Shown here piece by piece: positions 1-5,736 of a stretch of 6,632 bases of DNA. The stretch covers positions 1 to 6,632 of the forward strand of contig JBEDND010000102.1 in assembly GCA_041170785.1 (NCBI GenBank), given 5' to 3'. The position numbers and the translations under genes were made by a program. The DNA comes from REEB481 sp041170785 (GTDB taxonomy: Bacteria; Bacteroidota; Bacteroidia; NS11-12g; UBA955). The notes under the pieces are model-generated. The model was not told the origin of the DNA, searched no databases, and worked only from the letters and a program-made list of their open reading frames with translations. Position 1 is the first letter of the stretch. Each line of letters starts with the position of its first letter.

Positions 1-2089
1 CAATCACATTGTGTTTGTGACCGGGATAAATAAAATAATCGAGGGCGGCATTTCTTGACTTCACGGCCTGCGCCACGTACAGCATGCTGTGTTGCCACAG
101 CACTACATCGTCATCGGTGCCGTGAATCATCAGCAACCGGCCATTCAGCTTATCGACGTAGCGCAACAGATTGGCTTTTTCGTAACCATCTTTATTTTCC
201 TGGGGTTTATCCATGTAACGCTCGGTGTACATGATTTCGTAATAGTTCCAATCGATAACCGGACCGCCGGCAACACCCACTTTAAATACGCCGGGATAAC
301 GCGACATGAGGCTGGTGGTCATAAAACCGCCAAAGCTCCAGCCATGCACCCCAATACGGGCTGTATCTACAAACGGGAACTGACGGAGGTAGCGCACTCC
401 GGCAAGCTGATCTTCCATTTCTACCGTTCCAAGGTTGCGGAAGATGGCACTTTCAAACTCAAATCCCCGGTTGGCAGAACCGCGGTTATCCAAGGTAAAT
501 ACGATGAATCCCTGCTGGGCCATGTAGTGCATCCACAAGTTGGCGCCGCCCAGCCATGATTCTGTCACCATCTGCGCATGAGGGCCACCATACAGATATA
601 CCACCACAGGATATTTTTGTTTGGGATTGAAGTCGGGAGGATAAATCATCCTGCTGTGCAGCAGGGTTCCCTGGTTCAAGATGGGAAAAATATCGGTACG
701 TCCCATGCGCATATCAGCAACAGGATTGGGCGCAGTGAATAAAGTTGAACTGATGTCGCCATCGGTTTTAATAACCTGAATCACCCGTGGAGTTTTGCGG
801 TTGCTGTACACATCAATGAACAAGGTATTGTCAGAAGAAGGCTGTATCTGATGCATACCCTGCACTGCGGTAAGGCGCTGCACATTGCCGTTATTCATCT
901 TTGCCGAGTACAGGTGTTTTTCAAGAGGAGAATCTTTGGTTGCGGTGAAATAAATCAGATCCGTACTCTTGCTGAAGCCAATGAATTCATGCACCATCCA
1001 GGGGCCTGAGGTCAATTGCCCAATCAGCTTACCATCTGTTTGGTACAGATATAGGTGATTCCAGCCATCTCGTTCACTATGCCAAATGAATCGGTCTTTA
1101 TTGTTGGGAAGGAAGATGGGGCCATGTTCCGGCTCCACCCACTTTTCAGAACGTTCTTCAAAAAGCACCAGATCCTGTTTGCCGGTAAATGCATCATAAC
1201 GAATAAGGCGCATGTGGTTTTGTTCCCGATTCACCCAAGCCACGTAGATGAATGCATCATCGGGCGACCAGGTGATGTTGGTCAGGTATTGATCGTAAGG
1301 TCCGTCGGTTTGCAGGTAAATGAGCTGTCCGGTTTCGGTATCGAACACACCTATGCTTACTGTATGACTGCTGTCGCCGGCGCAGGGATAGCGCAATTCG
1401 GTATGTCCGGCGGGGCGCTTCCCCAAATCATACACGGGGTAAGGTGTAACACGACGTTCATCTTGTCTGTAAAAAGCCAGTCGTGTTCCTGAAGGACTCC
1501 AGAACAAGCCTTTATCGATGCCAAATTCATTGCGGTGGGCTGCTTCGCCATATACAATCCCATTCCCTCCATCGTTGGTGATGCGGCGGTCTGAATAACC
1601 GGTAACAACATACAGATTGTTGTTGGCTATTGCAGCGGCATTCAGGGTTTTGGCTGAAATATCGCGTGTTTCGGTGCCTTCTGGCAGCACACGACGAATT
1701 TCCACGGAGCGGCTGGGTATATTATACTGAAGTACTTTTTGATCATAAATGAACCACAGACTCTGTTCATCTTTCCAGTTCAACTCAGGGAAAGAGATGA
1801 TTTTTTTATTTTCCAGTCCGGTTTCGCCGATGGCCTGCTTCAGCTGCGCCAGCTGCAAAACAGTATCACTTACGCGATTGTAGGCATCATAAACAACCAA
1901 TTTGGGCTGACTGCTGCTGTTCACCACATAAGACAATTTTGACGTTCCGGGAATCCAGCGAAGCTGCGCCAGTCCTTTAGGTGCGTAAGCAGGACTAAAA
2001 GCATCTTCGATGCTGAAGTTTCGGGTTTGGGTATGCGCACTTGCCGCGGCAAGGAACAACAGACTGCAAAACGACAGGGTTTTGTACAT
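1..2089 (-). CDS. Exported S9-family prolyl peptidase (DPP IV / PtpA type), C-terminus cut by window edge
   Basis: This is a serine exopeptidase that removes N-terminal di- or tripeptides after proline, probably in the periplasm or at the outer surface. I translated the reverse strand from the ATG at 2089-2087; it stays open for 696 codons to the left edge. Residues 1-18 look like a Sec signal peptide (MYK, then a hydrophobic stretch, then a likely cut after A16-S17-A18). A beta-propeller domain follows, with the HRNEFGI motif at 185-191. The alpha/beta-hydrolase domain begins near residue 490: YGGP at 500-503 (oxyanion Tyr500), nucleophile motif GWSFGG with Ser585, the HGTDDDV segment with the acid at Asp660 or Asp661, and GHKHNV with probable catalytic His693. 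Family members are about 720-730 residues long, so roughly 25-35 residues are missing. The Glu-Glu pair of human DPP IV is not seen; only E182 and E188 lie nearby, so dipeptidyl versus tripeptidyl specificity is open. It is transcribed divergently from dapD. No Shine-Dalgarno site precedes the start. Confidence 0.95.
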   Translation of the reverse strand, partial: MYKTLSFCSLLFLAAASAHTQTRNFSIEDAFSPAYAPKGLAQLRWIPGTSKLSYVVNSSSQPKLVVYDAYNRVSDTVLQLAQLKQAIGETGLENKKIISFPELNWKDEQSLWFIYDQKVLQYNIPSRSVEIRRVLPEGTETRDISAKTLNAAAIANNNLYVVTGYSDRRITNDGGNGIVYGEAAHRNEFGIDKGLFWSPSGTRLAFYRQDERRVTPYPVYDLGKRPAGHTELRYPCAGDSSHTVSIGVFDTETGQLIYLQTDGPYDQYLTNITWSPDDAFIYVAWVNREQNHMRLIRYDAFTGKQDLVLFEERSEKWVEPEHGPIFLPNNKDRFIWHSERDGWNHLYLYQTDGKLIGQLTSGPWMVHEFIGFSKSTDLIYFTATKDSPLEKHLYSAKMNNGNVQRLTAVQGMHQIQPSSDNTLFIDVYSNRKTPRVIQVIKTDGDISSTLFTAPNPVADMRMGRTDIFPILNQGTLLHSRMIYPPDFNPKQKYPVVVYLYGGPHAQMVTESWLGGANLWMHYMAQQGFIVFTLDNRGSANRGFEFESAIFRNLGTVEMEDQLAGVRYLRQFPFVDTARIGVHGWSFGGFMTTSLMSRYPGVFKVGVAGGPVIDWNYYEIMYTERYMDKPQENKDGYEKANLLRYVDKLNGRLLMIHGTDDDVVLWQHSMLYVAQAVKSRNAALDYFIYPGHKHNVI

Positions 2090-2138
2090 TGGAATTTGTA
2101 AAAGCGTTCGCAAATTTGCCATAAATATTGAGCCAATG
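2087..2138. repeat. Inverted repeat CATTGG/CCAATG containing both start codons
   Basis: CATTGG at 2087-2092 and CCAATG at 2133-2138 are exact reverse complements. The outer three bases of each arm are the ATG of the gene on that strand. Both genes therefore begin with the same local context, CC-A-ATG. Three of the six bases per arm are forced by the start codons, so only three further matched bases per arm are informative, and chance is a serious possibility. Confidence 0.35.
2090..2135. promoter_or_regulatory. Divergent promoter region between the S9 peptidase and dapD
   Basis: Only 46 bp separate the two divergent start codons, so both promoters must lie here or reach into the coding ends. 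The palindrome CAAATTTG at 2111-2118 differs by one base from the Bacteroidota -7 element TAnnTTTG. Because it is self-complementary it could serve either strand. On the plus strand a TTG at 2089-2091 lies 19 bp upstream, a plausible -33 element, and transcription would then start about 10 bases before dapD. On the minus strand TATTTATG (2125 down to 2118) is also a one-mismatch match. No Shine-Dalgarno site is visible for either gene. The promoter assignment is inference. Confidence 0.4.
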
Positions 2139-2951
2139 CAAAACCTCGAGGAATTGATCACAAGGGTATGGGAAGAGCGTAGTTTATTGGAACAGGAAGA
2201 TGTGCGCCAGGCCATTCGGGAAACCATTTCCATGCTTGACACCGGAAGTTTGAGGGTTGCAGCACCTCTGGCCGACGGAAGCTGGAAGGTAAACGACTGG
2301 GTGAAGAAAGCAGTTATCATGTACTTCCCCATCAACGGGATGCAGACCATGTATGCCGGCCCGATGGAATTCCACGACAAACTCCCCTTGAAAACCGGAT
2401 ATGAAGCCTTGGGTGTGCGCGTAGTTCCTCATGCTGTGGCCCGTCATGGTGCTTATTTGGCTCCTGGCGTCATCATGATGCCTTCGTATGTAAATATTGG
2501 TGCCTGGGTTGGTTCAGGAACCATGGTGGACACTTGGGCAACCGTTGGCAGCTGCGCACAAATCGGAAGAAACGTGCATCTGAGCGGCGGCGTAGGTATT
2601 GGCGGCGTTTTGGAACCTGTTCAGGCTGCTCCCGTCATTATCGAAGACGGATGTTTTGTCGGATCGCGTTGCATTGTGGTAGAAGGAGTTCATGTAGGTA
2701 GTGAAGCCGTTCTGGGCGCAGGCCTGACCCTGACCATGAGCACGCACATCATTGACGCCAACAGTGGCGAAGAACTCCCCAAAGGATACATTCCTCCGCG
2801 CAGTGTGGTCATTCCGGGAAATTACAAGAAAGATTTCCCCGGAGGAACCTTTTACGTTCCCTGCGCATTGATCATCGGACAGCGCAAAGCATCTACCGAT
2901 TTAAAAACCAGCCTTAACGACGCCCTGAGGGATTACGGCGTGTCTGCCTGA
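2136..2951 (+). CDS. dapD: 2,3,4,5-tetrahydropyridine-2,6-dicarboxylate N-succinyltransferase
   Basis: DapD transfers a succinyl group from succinyl-CoA to tetrahydrodipicolinate in the cytoplasm. This commits the succinylase branch towards meso-diaminopimelate and lysine. The start at 2136 gives 271 residues, matching the usual 270-275. An in-frame ATG at 2010 exists, but it would add 42 residues unlike the family and overlap the divergent peptidase gene. Visible signatures are NDWVKKAV (53-60), LKTGYEALGVRVVPHAVAR (85-103), SYVNIGAWVGSGTMVDTWA (117-135), GSCAQIGRNVHLSGGVGIGG (138-157) and LEPVQAAPVIIEDG (159-172). The glycine-rich middle, about 105-200, is the left-handed beta-helix of hexapeptide acyltransferases. 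Asp132 in TMVDTW probably corresponds to the catalytic Asp of characterised DapD proteins. The C-terminal segment YVPCALIIGQRKASTDLKTS (240-259) is also typical. A glycosyltransferase gene follows after a single codon. Confidence 0.98.
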   Translation: MQNLEELITRVWEERSLLEQEDVRQAIRETISMLDTGSLRVAAPLADGSWKVNDWVKKAVIMYFPINGMQTMYAGPMEFHDKLPLKTGYEALGVRVVPHAVARHGAYLAPGVIMMPSYVNIGAWVGSGTMVDTWATVGSCAQIGRNVHLSGGVGIGGVLEPVQAAPVIIEDGCFVGSRCIVVEGVHVGSEAVLGAGLTLTMSTHIIDANSGEELPKGYIPPRSVVIPGNYKKDFPGGTFYVPCALIIGQRKASTDLKTSLNDALRDYGVSA

Positions 2952-2954
2952 GCC

Positions 2955-4037
2955 GTGCGCATCGCCTTCGACGCCAAACGCTATTTCTTCAACCGCACGG
3001 GACTGGGTAACTATTCCCGTCGCTGGGTGCAACTTTTGGCCGAGCGCAGCACGGGAAACGACATCCTGCTGTGCACACCCAAAAAACCGGATCCAATGCC
3101 TGATCTGCCTCCACAGTGCAGGCTGTTGGGTCCTGAACAATTTGCCTTGGGCTATCGCGAGTGGTTTCTCGCCAAACAGTTGAACAACATATCTGTGGAT
3201 CTGTACCACGGGCTGAGCAACGAATTGCCTTTTTCTGCTGCATCATTGCGCTGTCGCAAGCTGGTGAGCATCCACGATTTAATCTTCAAACGCTATCCGG
3301 GGTTTTATCCCTTGCTTGACCGCAAGATTTACGACCTTAAAAGTCGTTTTTCATGCGGTCATGCCGATTTAATAATAGCCACCAGCGAAACAACAGCTGC
3401 AGATATTCAGACATTTTACCGTATTCCCGCCTCGCGCATCAGGGTTGTTTATCAGGATGTGGCCCCGGAATTTTTCCAAATACAGCAAAGCGTTCAGCCC
3501 CGTTTGCTTGAGGCCCCCTACTTCCTGTTTGTTTCCAGTTTCACGGAAAGGAAAAACCACGCCTTGCTGATTGAAGCAATGCACCGCATCCGCAAGCAAA
3601 CCGCACATCATCTGGCACTTGCCGGTGCACATGGGCCCACACTGGAAATCTGCAGGCGGCTGGCCCAGTCTTTGGGCCTCGGTGAGCGTGTACATTTTTT
3701 CCCTAACATCCAACAGGAATCGTTGATGCAGTTATACCGACATGCAGACGGTTTTTTGCTACCCTCTTCGTTTGAAGGTTTTGGCATTCCGCTGGCAGAA
3801 GCCATGGCGGCAGGCGTTCCAAGCGCGGCCAGCGATATTGCTGTTTTCCGGGAAGTTGGGCGTGATGCATGTTTGTATTTCCGCTCCGGAGATCGTGATG
3901 CTGCTGCAGAAGCCATGCTGCGCCTGTTGATGCCTGAGCAGCGGGCACAGTTGCTGCCCAGAATGAGGCAGGCATCGGAGTTATTCAGTGCCGATAAACT
4001 TTGGCAGCAGGTTCAAGATGTTTACGGGCTTGCCTGA
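2955..4037 (+). CDS. GT4-type (GT-B fold) glycosyltransferase, acceptor unknown
   Basis: This is a retaining glycosyltransferase that would move a sugar from a nucleotide-sugar donor to an unidentified acceptor, probably an envelope or exported glycan. It has 360 residues, a normal length for GT4. The N-terminal acceptor domain opens with the RIAFDAKRYF strand and the glycine loop TGLGNYSRRW (15-24). The donor domain opens with YFLFVSSFTERKNHALLIEA (189-208), where R199 and K200 sit at the usual diphosphate-binding position. The EX7E motif is FEGFGIPLAE, with Glu274 and Glu282, followed by AMAAGVPSAASD. No signal peptide or membrane helix is evident, so it is probably cytosolic or peripheral. 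The start is GTG at 2955; the first ATG-encoded Met is near residue 48 and would lose the glycine loop. It lies one codon after the dapD stop, in the same frame, with no Shine-Dalgarno site, so co-transcription and translational coupling with dapD are likely. Confidence 0.93.
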   Translation: MRIAFDAKRYFFNRTGLGNYSRRWVQLLAERSTGNDILLCTPKKPDPMPDLPPQCRLLGPEQFALGYREWFLAKQLNNISVDLYHGLSNELPFSAASLRCRKLVSIHDLIFKRYPGFYPLLDRKIYDLKSRFSCGHADLIIATSETTAADIQTFYRIPASRIRVVYQDVAPEFFQIQQSVQPRLLEAPYFLFVSSFTERKNHALLIEAMHRIRKQTAHHLALAGAHGPTLEICRRLAQSLGLGERVHFFPNIQQESLMQLYRHADGFLLPSSFEGFGIPLAEAMAAGVPSAASDIAVFREVGRDACLYFRSGDRDAAAEAMLRLLMPEQRAQLLPRMRQASELFSADKLWQQVQDVYGLA

Positions 4038-4073
4038 ATCTGTGTACAAGATGTCCAAAAACAGCACCGCCAC

Positions 4074-4089
4074 ATGGCCTAAAGGCCAT
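4074..4089. repeat. Perfect inverted repeat ATGGCCT-AA-AGGCCAT upstream of purH
   Basis: Two exact 7-base arms (4074-4080 and 4083-4089) are separated by two bases. In RNA this would fold as a 6-bp GC-rich stem with a TAAA loop. It lies 9 bp upstream of the TAATTTTG element, where the -33 promoter contact would fall, so an operator for a dimeric regulator is possible. It could also be a weak 3' hairpin for the preceding glycosyltransferase transcript, but only three T residues follow it, which argues against a standard intrinsic terminator. Confidence 0.5.
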
Positions 4090-4098
4090 TTGCGACGG

Positions 4099-4106
4099 TA
4101 ATTTTG
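4099..4106 (+). promoter_or_regulatory. Bacteroidota -7 promoter element (TAATTTTG) for purH
   Basis: TAATTTTG matches the Bacteroidota primary sigma -7 consensus TAnnTTTG at every fixed position. It ends 7 bases before the purH ATG, so transcription would begin about at the start codon, giving a leaderless or nearly leaderless mRNA. No TTG-type -33 element is seen at the expected distance, because that space is taken by the inverted repeat. The match is seen directly; the promoter role is inference. Confidence 0.55.
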
Positions 4107-4113
4107 CGGACAC

Positions 4114-5613
4114 ATGAGCCCTTTACCCATACGCAGTGCCCTGATTTCCGTTTTTTACAAAGACGGTATTGATTCCTTTTGCAAAGCACTGCATACCCAC
4201 GGGGTGCAGATTTACAGCACCGGTGGAACTCAAGATTACATTGAGCAATTAGGCATACCGGTGATTCCGGTTGAAAACGTTACCGGCTTCCCTTCCATCC
4301 TGGGTGGCAGGGTTAAAACCCTGCACCCCGCAGTATTCGGTGGCATTCTGGCCCGTCGCGACCTGGAAAGCGACCGCATGGAAATGGAACAACACCAACT
4401 CCCCTACCTTGATTTGGTTGTGGTTGACCTCTACCCTTTTGAAGAAACACTGGCCCAAACCGATGACGCTTCCGCCATCATCGAAAAGATTGACATTGGC
4501 GGCATTTCGCTCATCCGTGCTGCGGCGAAGAACCACAAATACACCAGCATCATCGCTTCCAAAGAAGATATTCCCGGCTTTTTAGCCCATTACGAGCAAC
4601 ACGGAGGAACAACCGAAGACTTCCGAAAAGTACTCGCAGGAAAAGCCTTCAGCATCAGCAGCGGATACGATGCACTGATTGGTGCCTGGATGCAGGGCTC
4701 AACACAAAAAACACCACTTCGTTACGGAGAAAATCCACATCAGGAAGCCTGGTTTGAAGGCGATTTACATGAGTTGTTCGACAAAATTCAAGGCAAAGAA
4801 CTTTCGTATAACAACCTGTTGGACATTGATGCGGCCGTTCAGCTGATGCAGGACTTCAGCACAGAACCAGGCGTAAGCTTTGCCATTCTGAAACACAACA
4901 ATGCCTGCGGCATGGCCACCCGTGCTGCTGCTGCAGAGGCCTACCTCAGTGCTTTGCAGGCCGATCCGGTTTCTGCCTTTGGCGGCATCCTGATCTGCAA
5001 CAGCCCCATTGACCTGGCCGCTGCCCAGGCCATGAACGACCTGTTTTTTGAAGTGCTCATCGCTCCGGATTTTGCCCCTGAGGCGCTGGAATTATTGGGC
5101 GGAAAGAAAAACCGCATCATCTTGCGCCAAAAAAGCGGCAGCTTCCCAACCCGCATGGTACGCAGCGCATTAAACGGAATTTTAGTCCAAAAGCGCGATG
5201 AAGCGGCAGAACAGCGCCATCAGTTTCAAATAGTTACCGAACAGAAACCCAGCGAATCGCAACAAGCAGACCTGGAGTTTGCCATCCGTTTGGTGAAACA
5301 CACCAAAAGCAACGCCATTGTGCTGGTCAAAAACCGTCAGCTTTTAGCCAGCGGAACCGGACAAACCAGCAGGGTTGATGCCTTGGAACAAGCCATTGCC
5401 AAAGCCCGTAAATTCGGGTTTGATTTACACGGGGCAGTGATGGCCAGCGATGCCTTCTTCCCATTCCCTGACTGTGTGCAAATTGGCGCGGCTGCCGGAA
5501 TCTCAGCCATCGCACAACCGGGAGGTTCCATCAAAGATTCCGACAGCATTGATGCCTCCAATCAGGCGCATATTTCGATGGTGATGACCGGTGTGCGCCA
5601 TTTCAAACATTAA
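4114..5613 (+). CDS. purH: Bifunctional AICAR formyltransferase / IMP cyclohydrolase
   Basis: PurH carries out the last two steps of de novo purine synthesis in the cytoplasm: it formylates AICAR with 10-formyltetrahydrofolate to FAICAR, then closes the ring to IMP. At 499 residues it is slightly shorter than the usual 505-530 but complete at both ends. The N-terminal cyclohydrolase (MGS-like) domain, about 1-190, shows ALISVFYKDGI (9-19), YSTGGT (34-39), GGRVKTLHPAVFGGI (64-78) and EKIDIGGISLIRAAAKN. The formyltransferase domain shows RYGENPHQ (203-210), the catalytic Lys-His pair in KHNNACG (Lys260, His261), SAFGGILICN, the SNAIVLVK segment, and SDAFFPFPDCVQIGAAAG with QPGGSIKDSDSI near the C-terminus. 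A perfect -7 element lies just upstream, so the gene probably has its own promoter. mreB follows in the same direction. From memory, purH next to mreB occurs in other Bacteroidota. Confidence 0.98.
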   Translation: MSPLPIRSALISVFYKDGIDSFCKALHTHGVQIYSTGGTQDYIEQLGIPVIPVENVTGFPSILGGRVKTLHPAVFGGILARRDLESDRMEMEQHQLPYLDLVVVDLYPFEETLAQTDDASAIIEKIDIGGISLIRAAAKNHKYTSIIASKEDIPGFLAHYEQHGGTTEDFRKVLAGKAFSISSGYDALIGAWMQGSTQKTPLRYGENPHQEAWFEGDLHELFDKIQGKELSYNNLLDIDAAVQLMQDFSTEPGVSFAILKHNNACGMATRAAAAEAYLSALQADPVSAFGGILICNSPIDLAAAQAMNDLFFEVLIAPDFAPEALELLGGKKNRIILRQKSGSFPTRMVRSALNGILVQKRDEAAEQRHQFQIVTEQKPSESQQADLEFAIRLVKHTKSNAIVLVKNRQLLASGTGQTSRVDALEQAIAKARKFGFDLHGAVMASDAFFPFPDCVQIGAAAGISAIAQPGGSIKDSDSIDASNQAHISMVMTGVRHFKH

Positions 5614-5642
5614 CACCCGGGAAAAATCCAGTTTATTTCTTT

Positions 5643-5654
5643 CTTTCATGAAAG
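5643..5654. repeat. 12-bp perfect palindrome CTTTCATGAAAG in the purH-mreB gap
   Basis: The sequence equals its own reverse complement over 12 bases. It overlaps the end of a short TTTC tract (three tandem copies, 5636-5647), which contributes part of the left arm. It lies 30 bases after the purH stop and about 27 bases upstream of the promoter-like element of mreB. It could be a binding site for a dimeric regulator or only low-complexity sequence. It does not look like an intrinsic terminator, because it is AT-rich, has no loop and no T-run follows. Confidence 0.35.
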
Positions 5655-5680
5655 CACTTAGGGAATCCGTTTCAAACACA

Positions 5681-5688
5681 TAACTTCG
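5681..5688 (+). promoter_or_regulatory. Candidate -7 promoter element (TAACTTCG) for mreB
   Basis: TAACTTCG matches TAnnTTTG at all but one fixed position. If used, transcription would start near 5692-5695 and give a leader of about 40-45 bases before mreB. No convincing TTG-type -33 element is seen upstream. The 123-bp gap after purH makes a separate mreB promoter plausible, but read-through from purH cannot be excluded. Confidence 0.35.
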
Positions 5689-5724
5689 CGAGTTGTACAA
5701 TCAACACACAATTTAAAGGCAAAT

Positions 5725-5730
5725 AGGGGA
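5725..5730 (+). promoter_or_regulatory. Possible Shine-Dalgarno site of mreB
   Basis: AGGGGA lies 6 bases upstream of the mreB ATG. It is the only purine-rich site at a suitable distance before any start in this window. The match to AGGAGG is imperfect, so its contribution is uncertain. Confidence 0.35.
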
Positions 5731-5736
5731 ATACGC

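Noticed and set aside
89..559. Plus-strand open frame of 156 codons
   Set aside because: It lies wholly antisense to the well-supported peptidase hydrolase domain, which carries the catalytic motifs, and its own translation resembles no known family.
1055..1492. Plus-strand open frame of 145 codons
   Set aside because: It is antisense to the peptidase beta-propeller domain and has no recognisable motif, so it is a shadow of the real gene.
2035..2089. Lipoprotein signal in the S9 peptidase (Cys8)
   Set aside because: The cysteine is too close to the N-terminus and L-S-F-C is a poor lipobox. A signal peptidase I cut after A18 fits better.
2010..2135. Upstream extension of dapD to an ATG at 2010
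   Set aside because: The extra 42 residues do not look like the family and would overlap the peptidase signal peptide. The start at 2136 gives the normal 271-residue length.
4074..4091. Rho-independent terminator after the glycosyltransferase
   Set aside because: The stem is good, but only three T residues follow it before a GC-containing stretch, so it is listed as an inverted repeat.
5616..5621. CCCGGG just after the purH stop
   Set aside because: A six-base palindrome without flanking complementarity or a T-run is expected by chance and is no terminator.
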